NCBI GenBank assembly: GCA_025201845.1 | Contig: MU603957.1 | Coordinates: 1,214-65,213, forward strand | DNA: 64,000 bases | Direction: 5' to 3' | DNA from: Martensiomyces pterosporus | Taxonomy: Eukaryota > Kickxellomycota > Kickxellomycetes > Kickxellales > Kickxellaceae | In this document: positions 23,604-33,559 of the stretch, one piece after another | Position numbering within the stretch: position 1 is the stretch's first letter | Layout of the letters: each line of letters starts with the position of its first letter | Position numbers and translations under genes: made by a program | The notes under the pieces: model-generated | Seen by the model: only the letters and a program-made list of their open reading frames with translations | Told to the model about the DNA's origin: nothing | Database searches by the model: none

Positions 23604-24188
23604 ATGTCGCTGTTTCGCAGCTCTTCGGCGCACAACCCGCTGCTAGAGAACGCCAGAAGAGCGACTAGCAGGCCAGGGGCTTCGGCGATTGCGGGTGGCT
23701 CTCTGCAGCCCAGAGATGCACCCACCGACGCACAGTCGTCGCAGACCCAGCAGCAATCGGGCGATGCCACCTACTACGATGTGCTCAAATGCGAAGGCGA
23801 CTTCTCCACACCCTCGGCCTTCTTCTCGCGCCCATTGAAGCCAGCGCATTCAGGCGGCTGGGCATACCCATGGGCCTCCCAGCCAGCAGATATTACGCCT
23901 GGCATCAACGACAAGCCCGATGTGAAGCACAGGCTGCGTCGTGCAGTTTCGTCTTCGACGCAGCAGGAGGCTGGTGGGGAATCTGTGGCTTCGTCGTCGG
24001 TGTTCCCAGTCCATGCGGACAGCTCGCTGCCGCCGTCGGTCTTTAGGCTGCCTGGAGCGGAGACTGGGAAGGAAGGAAACCCAGAGGAGCCATGGGCGCT
24101 TAGCGGAATGACCGCTGGTGGGAGAGCCCTTAGGAGAGCGAACCAGACGCTGCTGTCAAAGTTTGATCGCAAGGTCGCTCTGGTATAG
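23604..24188 (+). CDS. Hypothetical 194-aa protein
   Basis: I do not recognise this protein. It begins at a good ATG (CAAAATGTC), is hydrophilic, has no membrane segment or signal, and is rich in Ser, Ala and Pro. A central block YYDVLKCEGDFSTPSAFFSR and a C-terminal basic helix (RALRRANQTLLSKFDRKVAL) look more constrained than the rest. Its start is only 180 bp after the INCENP stop on the same strand. The 3' flank is an 83-bp tandem duplication that includes the polyadenylation signal. Confidence 0.65.
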   Translation: MSLFRSSSAHNPLLENARRATSRPGASAIAGGSLQPRDAPTDAQSSQTQQQSGDATYYDVLKCEGDFSTPSAFFSRPLKPAHSGGWAYPWASQPADITPGINDKPDVKHRLRRAVSSSTQQEAGGESVASSSVFPVHADSSLPPSVFRLPGAETGKEGNPEEPWALSGMTAGGRALRRANQTLLSKFDRKVALV

Positions 24189-24353
24189 CGCCTTGCTGTG
24201 TGATGCCCTTCGCTACTTGTAAAAATAAAATTCATTTGGACAACTTGCTAGACTGAGACTATAACCCCCCGCGCCTTGCTGTGTGATGCCCTTCGCTACT
24301 TGTAAAAATAAAATTCATTTGGACAACTTGCTAAACTGAGACTATAACCCCCC
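24188..24353. repeat. 83-bp tandem duplication in a 3' UTR
   Basis: Copies at 24188-24270 and 24271-24353 differ at one base (GCTAGACTG versus GCTAAACTG). Each contains AATAAA, so the upstream gene has two equivalent poly(A) signals 83 bp apart. Confidence 0.95.
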
Positions 24354-24411
24354 AAACCACCCAGGTCGCATGTAAGAGAAAGGATGGCTAGGTGCTTTGC
24401 AGGTGCTGGCT

Positions 24412-25101
24412 CTATGCCTCGTTTCTCAGCAGAGCTGCGCTTTCGTTGTTCTCAGACAGCCTGCGGTACTCGTCCTGGTCCCGCTTGAACCGGCGAGCGA
24501 GCTCCGCGCCCAGCACCAGCGAGATCACCTGGACAGCGACCACGGTGATGCCAGCCACAAGCACGCCGCCTCTCCTGTCGACCCACTGCGCCTCCAGCGC
24601 GCCAAAGCAGCCCTCGCTGTATCCGTACTTCCTGTTGATCGAGCAGTTGGCAGGCACAGCCATGTCGATGGGGTTTCTGAACCCGCAGCACGTGAGGTCC
24701 TTTTCGACCCGACGGATCGTGTCTGGGCTGTTCTTGTACAGACCTTGCCACACGTCGTAGAACGACTCTTCAGCATCCTTGGGCTCGAGCCACACAACGA
24801 CGAGGAAGATTGCTTGCACGAGGACCAGGACAGTGAGAACCCCTGTGTGTGCTCCAATTAGGCACATGTTTTGCTTGAGCGATCCTACAATGCCCACAAG
24901 GGAGACGACGGTTACCAAGGCGCCAACGACGATGGCGAAGGTGGGGATTATGTTGCCTCCGAACACGTGGAACATGTCAAAGAGCCCGGTAACTCCGAGA
25001 ACGAGCAGAAGGACTCCTATTGTGGCTGCCACCATGCTGAGGATGACGTGCGTGGTCCTTATGATCCCACGCCCGTCGATGTTGCTTAGTAGGCTGGTCA
25101 T
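24412..25101 (-). CDS. Tetraspanin-family protein
   Basis: A 229-aa protein with four membrane helices (about residues 17-41, 51-73, 84-105 and 182-205). Between helices 3 and 4 is a large extracellular loop with the tetraspanin CCG motif (residues 138-140, in LTCCGFRNP) and further cysteines at 153 and 165 (SEGCFGALE). The short cytosolic C-terminus is charged. This is the classic tetraspanin layout. Fungal tetraspanins such as Pls1 act in polarised growth and septin/actin reorganisation, but the sequence does not show orthology to Pls1. The ATG at 25101 is preferred because the frame upstream of it opens only with a non-ATG codon. Confidence 0.88.
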   Translation of the reverse strand: MTSLLSNIDGRGIIRTTHVILSMVAATIGVLLLVLGVTGLFDMFHVFGGNIIPTFAIVVGALVTVVSLVGIVGSLKQNMCLIGAHTGVLTVLVLVQAIFLVVVWLEPKDAEESFYDVWQGLYKNSPDTIRRVEKDLTCCGFRNPIDMAVPANCSINRKYGYSEGCFGALEAQWVDRRGGVLVAGITVVAVQVISLVLGAELARRFKRDQDEYRRLSENNESAALLRNEA

Positions 25102-25590
25102 CTTGAGCCTGCGCTTTCTGTGCTTCAAAAGACGTCGTTTGTAAAAGTGGTGAATCAACTGACAGCAAAAGAGCTTCAAATACGAAGGGAAACGGGGCCA
25201 AGAGAGCTGGGTGAGGGTGTTCTACACTCACATGGAGATATCGTAGGGGGCTATCGGGTAGGCGGTGATGTCATGGCCAATGTCGAGAAATGCGCAGCGA
25301 CATCCAGACCACCCTGTACCACTAGCATTTCAGGCATAACGAGGCGTATGACCAAACAAGCACACAGCTGCCCTATGGCATAGCATGCCACTCTCAGTCA
25401 AATGCACTTGTAGCCGACTCATGCCTGGCTCTTGATGAATAATATTCTGCCGTACTCTGCTGATGTCATCGCGGGCGCGTTTGTCGCTAGCCTTCCCCTT
25501 CCCATTCAGGTGGCATTTAGATATATTTGCTACATAACATTTCAACAACTAAATATATAAACAATATGGAGTGATGGACAACGGATGCGC
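25102..25590. other. Intergenic region between two minus-strand genes
   Basis: Promoter of the tetraspanin gene and 3' flank of the DUF3533 gene. It is AT-rich at 25.5 kb. Nothing else is supported. Confidence 0.6.
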
Positions 25591-27075
25591 TCAGATGCCG
25601 ACGGTTTCATCGCGCATCGCAGCATCTTCAGCTGTGTATTCTTCGGTGATTTGCACAGTGGCAGGAGCATAAAGCTTCGAGGTGCTGTGGGTGTGCGATC
25701 CAGACTCCAGACCCTTGGCAGATGCCTCCACTGGCGGCGCTTCCTTTGGCGGCTTGGGACTCGGCCCGGTGTAGTTGGCCGAACCACGGTACCACCCCAT
25801 GCGGTCGACGACACCATTGTGAACGTTGTGCTGATGGATCACTGTGGTGAAATAGAGAAGGACCAGCGAAAACACAATCTCGCCAAACAAGATGCCCAGA
25901 TTCTCCCCCAACCGCTCATGAGCACCGCTGATGATGTACCTGTGAAGCATTGCTCCCTGGTAGAACGGCAGGCCCTGGAACCACTTGAAGAATGTTGGGC
26001 AGAGCTCAATTACGGAGATGCTGGCGCACATGTTGGGTATGATAGTCATGATCGTTGGCACAGCTACGAACGCTGGCGGTGCAAAGGTGACCAGGGTCTT
26101 TATCCACAGCACGGTTGGCAGAAGCGTGACCAGGTAGGCCATCCAGATGCTGAAGAAGCGGCCGCCAGTGATGTGCAGCCCTTGGTTCTGCAGGTTGTAG
26201 TCGGGACCCTTGAACGCCATAAATGCCAGCGTGCCAAAGAATGAGAAGATGAGGGATAGCACCGTGATGATAATGACCAGGCTGCCAAAGATATGTTTTT
26301 GCTTGACCATCTTGTACCCTGGGTACGAGCCAAACTTGAGCATGATGATTGGAACCATTATGCACAAAAACATGAGCATCGTCGACAGCGGCGCGACGAT
26401 TGGGCCCAAGACCAGTGAGTACTGGCCGAGGTTCTCTGTTGTTGAGCTGATCGGGTTGAGGAGGGCTTTCAGGTTGGCCATCGCCTTGGCGGTCGCATTT
26501 GTCGATTCGCGGTACCTTTGGAGCTGCTGGACTGCAATATTGCTGCCCACCATGCTAGCCATCTGCGCCATCGACTCCTGGATATACATGAGCTGCGCCA
26601 ATGGGTGGTAGCTTCCTTGCTCCAGCAGGGTAATGGCTGCGGTTGGGTCATAGTCTGCCCCTGTCTCCAGCGCTTTTGTCAGCCGCTCTGTGAGCCCCTT
26701 GTTGATGACAAACACGCCCAGCGCGTCTTTCTTCGCGTAGGGCCGAACTTGGCTGATGTCGCTGAAGCGGGTGTTTAGAACCCAGGTCGGGGCGCTGTTG
26801 CTGTGTGGTGCGCCCATGACCATGTCTGTGATCTCCTGGCCTATCGCTCCTTCATCCAAGTTGACCAGGTCCAGCTTGAGCCTGTACACGAGCTCCCCGC
26901 GCTTGTGGCTGGCACCAAAGAAGATGCAGAGGATCGTCCAGAGCACCACGGTGAGGAAGACTAGTAGCTTCAGGTGACCCTTTGCGGTGGATTTGACTAT
27001 CTTCCGCATGGATGGGTCTATCAGGCCCACTCTACCTTCGTCCTGGAGGGGGTCATGCTTCCAGTAGGGCCTCAT
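25591..27075 (-). CDS. DUF3533/Sng1-like membrane protein
   Basis: A 494-aa protein with one membrane helix near residues 35-55 (LLVFLTVVLWTILCIFFGA), a roughly 200-residue extracytosolic region, then five or six helices from about residue 235 (VLGPIVAPLSTMLMFLCIMV through ILFGEIVFSLVLLYFTTVI). This 1 + soluble loop + 5/6 layout is that of the fungal DUF3533 family (PF12051), which includes yeast Sng1, linked to nitrosoguanidine resistance and plasma-membrane lipid asymmetry. The loop segment NTRFSDISQVRPYAKKDALG, with a following VFVINKG, fits the family. The C-terminal tail is cytosolic, Pro/Ser-rich. The frame extends 101 codons upstream, but the ATG at 27075 directly precedes the conserved region. 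Confidence 0.85.
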   Translation of the reverse strand: MRPYWKHDPLQDEGRVGLIDPSMRKIVKSTAKGHLKLLVFLTVVLWTILCIFFGASHKRGELVYRLKLDLVNLDEGAIGQEITDMVMGAPHSNSAPTWVLNTRFSDISQVRPYAKKDALGVFVINKGLTERLTKALETGADYDPTAAITLLEQGSYHPLAQLMYIQESMAQMASMVGSNIAVQQLQRYRESTNATAKAMANLKALLNPISSTTENLGQYSLVLGPIVAPLSTMLMFLCIMVPIIMLKFGSYPGYKMVKQKHIFGSLVIIITVLSLIFSFFGTLAFMAFKGPDYNLQNQGLHITGGRFFSIWMAYLVTLLPTVLWIKTLVTFAPPAFVAVPTIMTIIPNMCASISVIELCPTFFKWFQGLPFYQGAMLHRYIISGAHERLGENLGILFGEIVFSLVLLYFTTVIHQHNVHNGVVDRMGWYRGSANYTGPSPKPPKEAPPVEASAKGLESGSHTHSTSKLYAPATVQITEEYTAEDAAMRDETVGI

Positions 27076-27969
27076 TGTGGCTATCCAGCGAGCGTGTAAT
27101 GAAGATGCTGGCTCAATACAAGTACGCGTGGCAGCTTCAATAAATGTAACAAAAGACAGGAGAGAGCAGGAAGGGAGGAATTGTTGATGCAAGTAGTGCA
27201 TGTTGATGTTTAGACGCAAAGAGACGGCTGGCCACTTCATTGTTTTTATAGGCACTGCTCTCAAACCACCTATATATTTGCAGACAAGCTGTGCATGAGC
27301 ACAGCAGCCTTGCTGTTTGTTTGTCTCACTGGGAGGTGCAACGGAAAACACCACTCCGAGGAATATGCGCGGTGCCAAAATTCATCCAGACCACTGCCAT
27401 TGCCAACATAAAGAAGTAATGTCAGCGGCGGACGGACGGAGATTGTTCAAAGACCAGGCGGCTGTTTCAAGATGCGCCTCGGCGTGTACCTTATTTCTAC
27501 AATTACGACTGCCTGTACCAACACCACGCAGAAGCACACAAAAAATCAGCATACCCAAAATGCGCTTTGGCCGGTAGGGACAGCGCAGGAAACCTCGGCG
27601 TTCGGCTGCTCAGTTTGGGTGGGGCAAAACAGGGACAAAAGACCGCGGAGAATGCTCGCCAAGGAGCAACTTCGGTCCTTTGCCAGCCAGCGCCTGTGTG
27701 GGCGATGGGGCCGTGTCTGCATGGCAGGTGGCAGCATGCAGTGGACCAAAGTGACGCAGCTATTACGAGTGCCTGGGATGACGTTGCTGCTGGCCACGCT
27801 GAACCACGGCTTTGCAGGCCCGCTGCTGCCTGCCCTGCGTGTTTTGCGCTTTGCCTCACATTCAGGTAGCTTTGCTCATTTACTTCTGGATTTGCCCAAA
27901 TCGTGCCACATTGGTCCCTTTGTATCTGCACACATATCCACAGCCAAGGACAAGAGAGCTCACGGCAAA
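27076..27969. other. Divergent promoter between DUF3533 and proteasome beta-7 genes
   Basis: About 0.9 kb. Several short open frames overlap on both strands with no domain. Nothing else is supported. Confidence 0.6.
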
Positions 27970-28844
27970 ATGGACTCGATTAATATTCAATTGCCTCACA
28001 CCATTCAGCGTCCCAGCGCAGCGTTCAGCAGCGGCGCTACGACCCGCACTACGTACGTATGCAGCTGAATCCTCTGTATGCGATCCATGCTTGCTGGCTT
28101 GCACCAGTAGGTGTCTACTCGGCAAGCAGCTAATCTCGACCAGCACTCATTTGGCCCTTGTCTGTTTTTTTTTTCCTCCTTAGCCAGCCGCTTGTCACTG
28201 GAACTTCGGTGGTCGCATTCAAGTACAAGGACGGCATTATCATGGCGGCAGATTGCCTCGCTTCTTATGGAAGCCTCGCGCGCTTCCGCAACGAAAAGCG
28301 CCTGCTTGCGGTGGGCGACAGCACGCTCGTGGGCGTGTCCGGCGATATATCTGACTACCAGCATATGGAGCACATCCTGGACAACCTGATGACGGAGGAG
28401 TACTACATGGACGATGGGCAGAAGCTCGGCACCAAGTCGATCTACAAGTACATCAGCAACATCATGTACAACAGGCGGAGTAAGGTCGACCCGCTGTGGA
28501 ACTCGTATGTTGTGGCTGGCATCGACAACGGCGAGAAGGTGCTTGGGTTTGTTGATCTCTATGGCACCACGTACCAGTCGGCCACCATCGCCACTGGATT
28601 CGGCGGGCATTTGGCTCAGCCCATCCTGCGCAAGCGTGTCGAGGGCCGCGAGGACGAGATCACCGAAGAGGAGGCTGTCAAGATCCTCGATGAGTGCATG
28701 CGCGTGCTGTTTTACCGCGATGCCAGGTCCCTGAACAAGCTCAGAAGGGCAAAGGTCACTGCCCAGGGCGTTGAGATCTCGGAGCCGTACTCGCTGGAGA
28801 CCAACTGGGACTTTGCCGAGAGCATCATCGGATACGGCGCCTAG
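27970..28844 (+). CDS. PRE4: 20S proteasome subunit beta-7 (Pre4/PSMB4)
   Basis: Exon 1 is 27970-28052 and exon 2 is 28184-28844. The intron is 28053-28183 (131 bp, donor GTACGT, acceptor CTTAG after a T-rich tract, phase 2). The product is 247 aa. The core begins TGTSVVAFKYKDGIIMAAD, as in beta-type proteasome subunits, followed by LLAVGDSTLVGVSGDISDYQ and the beta-7 hallmark YNRRSKVDPLWNSYVVAGID. The C-terminal half contains TIATGFGGHLAQPILR, also typical of beta-7. Beta-7 lacks the active-site threonine arrangement of beta-1, -2 and -5 and is structural, bracing the two beta rings with its tail. Exon 1 supplies the start and a short pro-region. Confidence 0.95.
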
Positions 28845-29142
28845 ATGGCCAAGGCACCCTCCCATTGCCCTTTCTCTTTCCATATTTCAGCTCTTTTGGC
28901 TTCTGTCACGCTCCACGCCTCTAAACTAGTATACTCAAACAGCCATCTCTCTTCTGGCACGTCTAATCAGAAGCGTAGGATAAAACGCCGTCCGGGCTGT
29001 CTGCTGGAGAACAAGAGCGAGGTTTGTTGGGCACGTGGACTGCCTTTTTTTCTCCTCTCACCTCCCAGCGCAGCTTCGCCTTTTCCTCTCTTCAATTGCT
29101 TTTTGTTATAATATTTATTCGCTCTTCTCAATTGCCCGGAAA

Positions 29143-30246
29143 ATGGCCACGCCTGCAGACGATTTCACAGAGGCGGACGACACAAAGTGCGTGGTGAACC
29201 TGGGACGTACTGGGGTGTACCTGTCAGCCATTGAGGGCGACGTGCGCACGCTAATGCGCACGTTCCAGCGGCTTCAGGCGTACGATTTCGAGTCCTTTTG
29301 CGACGTCTGGAAGCTTCTGAACTTCTCCCTCATCCACTTTGTAGCCACAGAGAAGAACTCGCGGCAGAACTTTATGCGCACGACGTACCGGCTAGTCCTG
29401 AGCCATTTCCAGCCACACGCGATTCTCGAGATTCGCATAGGGGTCGTGTACGCGCTCTACCTGCTGTACTTCACGCAGCCCGTCAACTTCCCCAATATCA
29501 GTATCCGCGTGACCATGGAGATCTGGGCTGCGCTGACTAGCCTGTACCAGTACTGCAGCGAGTCCGAAATCAGGGACGTCGTCTATGTGTTTGACAAGCT
29601 GATGGCAGATGGCGCGTTCGAGCTGGTGGCTTGGATGGACGACAACGAGGGTGTTTTGCGTCTTGATGGCGACGACGAGGGCGTTAGCGGCAAGGTGGCG
29701 ACAAGGCTGGCACAGATTGAGCATGAGGTGATGGGGTCGTCGCAGGGCAACGTCGCTGATCCGGTGGCCAGCAAGAGACAGCTGGCGCTTTCGGAGGCGT
29801 ACAGAAGCTCGAAGCGCCGCCTTGTCAACACCCACCTCGTGGACCAGGCCACCAGAGAGTTTTATGCCTCGGAGTTTGGCGCCGAGATCTCGCCTGATGG
29901 CGAATTGCCTGGCGCCGTCCCGCTGGATATCTCGGGCAGGGACATGAGCTGGTGCGCCAGCATTCTTACGCGTGTGCGCGAGTACCAGAGGCTGCGTGCT
30001 GAACGCGTCGGTGCGGTTGCCGAGGATGACGGTAGCCTTCGCATGCTTGCTGAGTACTCGGATAGTAGCGGCTTTGGCAGGCAAACTGGCACTCCATCGC
30101 ACACCGTAGGCCAGTCGCGCCGGCTGGAGCTGGGCCAATCGGAGTATGACCAGTCCAGCCGCAAGTACTTCTCCGACCCCGTCCGGGCGATGATGCGGGC
30201 AGACAAGGCACACAAGATCCGCACCCAGCGACCAAAGCAGGCGTGA
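29143..30246 (+). CDS. SNAPC1-like subunit of the snRNA-activating complex
   Basis: A 367-aa protein. Residues about 30-185 match the SNAPC1/SNAP43 domain (PF09808): YDFESFCDVWKLLNFSLIHF, then the hydrophobic helix pair EIRIGVVYALYLLYFTQP and RVTMEIWAALTSLYQY, then DVVYVFDKLMADGAFELVAW. SNAPc binds the proximal sequence element of snRNA genes and recruits Pol II or Pol III. The rest is charged and probably disordered, with a basic C-terminus. The start at 29143 (GGAAAATGG) precedes the conserved region. The frame upstream continues in T-rich leader DNA and encodes a hydrophobic stretch I take as non-coding. Family call is good; functional conservation in fungi is inference. Confidence 0.82.
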   Translation: MATPADDFTEADDTKCVVNLGRTGVYLSAIEGDVRTLMRTFQRLQAYDFESFCDVWKLLNFSLIHFVATEKNSRQNFMRTTYRLVLSHFQPHAILEIRIGVVYALYLLYFTQPVNFPNISIRVTMEIWAALTSLYQYCSESEIRDVVYVFDKLMADGAFELVAWMDDNEGVLRLDGDDEGVSGKVATRLAQIEHEVMGSSQGNVADPVASKRQLALSEAYRSSKRRLVNTHLVDQATREFYASEFGAEISPDGELPGAVPLDISGRDMSWCASILTRVREYQRLRAERVGAVAEDDGSLRMLAEYSDSSGFGRQTGTPSHTVGQSRRLELGQSEYDQSSRKYFSDPVRAMMRADKAHKIRTQRPKQA

Positions 30247-30675
30247 GCGGGAGAGTGGTTTGCTGAAGCCGCCATGCTCAGGTGTCCAGTGTTTCCTTAG
30301 TTCTCAATGTTTAATAGCAGCCTTCACCGCTCCGCTGAAAGGCGCCGCGGCACAGTAGCTCATGCGCCGACGTCCCCTGAGCCAGGAGGAAGGACATTTC
30401 CATTTGGTTTGCTGGTGGTGCCGCGTAAACGCGTCCGCAAAACATGCGGGACTTGGGCGTCAGACTTTGCCATGTATTCTTACAAATATTTTTTTACATC
30501 GCAAAAACGTATTCGACCCTTGCTTTCTCCTGTCTGCTTTTCTTATCCCCTTCCAGCATCTGTCCATTCGCTTCTTCCGCATCCTCTTCCACTCAGCTGC
30601 TGCATACTTGCTGTTATTTCCATAAGTAAATTAGTATCGAATCCAGTCCGCCGTAATCGTCCTCACGCGCTCCAA
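30247..30675. other. Promoter region of the CENP-A gene
   Basis: T-rich leader towards 30.6 kb. No gene, RNA or repeat is supported. Confidence 0.55.
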
Positions 30676-31200
30676 ATGACACCCGTACGACCCATGGCGA
30701 ATCGGGCACGGCGCGGCGGTGGACCAGGTCGCGCGCCCATGGCACGAAAGACGCTCCCCCGCAGCCCACGAGTCAGCACGAGCAGGGGTAGAACAGCACA
30801 GCAGCCGTCGGCCTTGAGAAGCAGCAGCACCACACGGGCTGGCACGGCAAGCGCTGCTCCCCGCCAAAAGCGCAAAATGCCAAGGGGCGTCAAGGCCCTC
30901 AAGGAGATCCGCATGTACCAGAAGAGAACCGACATGTTGCTGGCCAAGCTGCCCTTTGCCAGGGTCGTGCGCGAAATCGCACAGGACTATGCCAGCGACT
31001 ACACTAGCACCGGCCACCCGCTGACTATCCGTTGGCAGTCATCGGCTATTCTTGCGCTGCAGGAGGCGTCGGAGGCGTTTCTGGTTCATCTCTTTGAAGA
31101 TGCAAACCTGTGTGCTTTGCACGCGAAGCGGGTGACCATTATGCAACGCGATATCCAGCTGGCTCGCCGTATACGTGGCCAGTGGGGCGGTCTGGGATAA
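30676..31200 (+). CDS. Centromeric histone H3 variant CENP-A
   Basis: A 174-aa histone H3 variant; it replaces H3 in centromeric nucleosomes and seeds the kinetochore. The tail (1-70) is Arg/Ser/Pro-rich and lacks the ARTKQTARKSTGG start of canonical H3. The fold follows: alpha-N ([20 protein letters not shown]), alpha-1 ([11 protein letters not shown]), loop 1 (105-119), alpha-2 ([20 protein letters not shown]), and alpha-3 ([16 protein letters not shown]). CENP-A traits include Trp120 where H3 has Phe, the FLVHLF of human CENP-A, and a GLG C-terminus as in the human protein. Loop 1 is about nine residues longer than in H3. A second in-frame ATG at 30694 is a possible start. It is a single, intronless copy in the window. 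Confidence 0.93.
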   Translation: MTPVRPMANRARRGGGPGRAPMARKTLPRSPRVSTSRGRTAQQPSALRSSSTTRAGTASAAPRQKRKMPRGVKALKEIRMYQKRTDMLLAKLPFARVVREIAQDYASDYTSTGHPLTIRWQSSAILALQEASEAFLVHLFEDANLCALHAKRVTIMQRDIQLARRIRGQWGGLG

Positions 31201-31385
31201 AGCTCATATTGCTTAAACCGGCGGCCATTCGCACCTCTAATCGGCCTTGCACATATCCAAACCTCCTCCACGTACGCCTGTTTGTTTAGCTCGATATAAC
31301 TTTTAGCCACTCCACTCCTCGTCCGCCTCTTGTTTCAGCTTTTTTTTGCCTCATGCAGTCTAATACAAGCTACAAAGCGTGTTGT

Positions 31386-33326
31386 TCATCCGGAGCCCTG
31401 GATCTTTGCGTCGAATTGCTCCAGACAACTGCGGCTGATTTCAAGCAGCTTTTCGCACCGGCCTTGGTCGCCCACAGCCCTCTCGATGTGCGCCAGGATT
31501 CCAATTGCCGCTGCATTTTGTAGGGGGTCCTGCCCACGCTGCGCAATCGCCTGTCCAGCGGCACACATCTTCATCGCCTGCTCATACTGCCCCGTCGGCA
31601 GAACCAGCGTCCCAAGCATACACAATGTCCATCCCTGCAACGCAGCATCGGCAATCTCGCCACAGGCCCTGAGGCATCCCAGCAGATGCGTCTTTGCGCG
31701 CACTGGCTCCTTCGACGATTCCAGCCCTTGCAAGAACTCTAGCAGTGCTCGTCTAACCGACTCCTGGCTGCCATTAGGTGCTGCTGACAACTCCTCCTCC
31801 ATTGCTGCAAGTAGCTGGCGTACTGCAGTGCCATTGTCCTCGTCTCTAGCTCCTTCCCCCGAAAGGCGCAAGACGGCCAGGTTGACGCGTGCAGCAAAGC
31901 GAAGATCAGCTGGCCCGTTACTTACTACACACTGGTATGCATCAGTGGCCTCGTCAAAGTCACCGATGCGGTGCTTGTACATTGCCCAGCGCAGCGCAAT
32001 GGCGTCACGGTTGCTCCTCCAAAACTCACCCGATCTGCCGCCACCCGTTGAGGCTTTGTATTTATCAGCCTCAGCTACAACGCTCATAGCCTGGCTCAGC
32101 GCCATCTGGGCCTCATCTATCTGCAGTGTAGCCAGGCAGAGGTCGATTTTGTGAAGCAAGACTTGGAGCTTGAGTGGCAGCAGCTGCCACTTTGCTCCGT
32201 CAAGTTCGCCCTTCGCGATTCCATCCTGAGCCAGACGCAAGAAGCTAGCTGCCTCTTCCCGCATGTTGTCGCCACGCACACACAGAGCTGAAACCAGCAT
32301 CACCCACGCATGTGCTTCATAGTAGCACCACCCCTTGACCCTCAGTCCACTGCTCATACCGTGGACGTCTGGAACGACAAACGATGACCCGGCGTCAGCC
32401 ACGCTCTTGCTGGCAAGCTGTCTGACAAACACGCCCTGCCACTCGCCCAGCGCCTGCCGTGCAGAGTTGCATGCCTCCTGCGCGTCTGCGATTTTCCCCA
32501 GCATCGCTGACGACGACACCCTTAGCACCCAGAACCGAGTCCTGATCTGGGGGACTCCTGCGAGCTTTGGATCGGCAACCAGCACAGTTAGGCTTTCCAC
32601 TAGCGTGTTGCTACCAGCCCAGTTGCGCGACTGGACAAGCAGCCCAAGTTGCTGAATTGCAGAAACAGCCTCGCTAACCCTGTCTCCATTCTGGCGTGCC
32701 CATCGTATGGAGAACTGCAGTGTATTGAGCGAGCTGCGCAAGTCGCCATTGGCATCGTATAGCTTGGATAGCTCCAGCATGAAGTAATGGACCCAGTGGC
32801 TCTGGAACCGCTGCTGCGCATCAGTAAATGCAGCCCTCATCTTCTGCTCGGCCCACTTCTGCTCGCCCCTACGAAGGAACAGCCTGCACTGAGCGGCAAT
32901 GATGGAGTACCTCAGATCCAAATAATGATCGGCTGCTGGCAGAACCATCAATGCGCGCTTGAGCTGGTGCTCTTCCTCGTCTCTCCCACTCGAGCCTTCA
33001 GCCCAGTCGGCAAGCACCTGAGCTATCCTTAACCGCGTCCTGGCTTCAACATCGGGTCCCAGCATCAGGTCTCTTCCAATGTATTTTATCTGGCTTTTTG
33101 GCACTTCACACAGATGGAGGACGCTGTAGAGACAGGATAGCCCAGCCATTATACTGGGCTTCCAGTCATTGCCAAGGGGCTTGGGCGATGCCTCTGCGTC
33201 CTTGTAAATTTGCTGCGCACGGGCAATTTGCGACTCTGCTATAGCCCATATGACGGCGTGCACCTCTTCGGGTCGTATGGCGGAAATGGCCGCAATGTGC
33301 TCGGTGCTGAATTGCTGTGCCGACAT
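31386..33326 (-). CDS. MAU2/Scc4-like cohesin-loading factor (TPR protein)
   Basis: A 646-aa, almost entirely alpha-helical protein with TPR-like repeats throughout, for example ARTRLRIAQVLADWAEGSS, YSIIAAQCRLFLRRGEQKWA and WVHYFMLELSKLYDANGDLR. Their order and spacing resemble the cohesin-loading factor family (PF10345: MAU2, Scc4, Ssl3), which with Scc2/NIPBL loads cohesin onto chromatin. The C-terminal part (TLCMLGTLVLPTGQYEQAMK then IGILAHIERAVGDQ) also fits. Length agrees with human MAU2 (613) and yeast Scc4 (624). Scc4 proteins diverge strongly, so another TPR scaffold is possible. The ATG at 33326 is clear. It converges with CENP-A at 31.2-31.4 kb. Confidence 0.65.
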   Translation of the reverse strand: MSAQQFSTEHIAAISAIRPEEVHAVIWAIAESQIARAQQIYKDAEASPKPLGNDWKPSIMAGLSCLYSVLHLCEVPKSQIKYIGRDLMLGPDVEARTRLRIAQVLADWAEGSSGRDEEEHQLKRALMVLPAADHYLDLRYSIIAAQCRLFLRRGEQKWAEQKMRAAFTDAQQRFQSHWVHYFMLELSKLYDANGDLRSSLNTLQFSIRWARQNGDRVSEAVSAIQQLGLLVQSRNWAGSNTLVESLTVLVADPKLAGVPQIRTRFWVLRVSSSAMLGKIADAQEACNSARQALGEWQGVFVRQLASKSVADAGSSFVVPDVHGMSSGLRVKGWCYYEAHAWVMLVSALCVRGDNMREEAASFLRLAQDGIAKGELDGAKWQLLPLKLQVLLHKIDLCLATLQIDEAQMALSQAMSVVAEADKYKASTGGGRSGEFWRSNRDAIALRWAMYKHRIGDFDEATDAYQCVVSNGPADLRFAARVNLAVLRLSGEGARDEDNGTAVRQLLAAMEEELSAAPNGSQESVRRALLEFLQGLESSKEPVRAKTHLLGCLRACGEIADAALQGWTLCMLGTLVLPTGQYEQAMKMCAAGQAIAQRGQDPLQNAAAIGILAHIERAVGDQGRCEKLLEISRSCLEQFDAKIQGSG

Positions 33327-33559
33327 ACTGCGTGCTTTCCTGTCTCGCAGCCTTCTATGTTTGAAGCCTGACGTGTCTGTGTGTGGGTATGTGCTTAAAG
33401 GTGGCTGTAAATGCGTTTATTGAGAATGTGCGGTGCTGAAAGAGCAAGCTGAAGGCTGCGCTTTGTCCTTCTCGTAGAGGCGGCACTCCTGTCTGCTGCC
33501 CCTCGTGACCCGACAGCTCGGCTCGGCTATGCCTCAAGGCGCCATTCCTCTAGGCCCAC

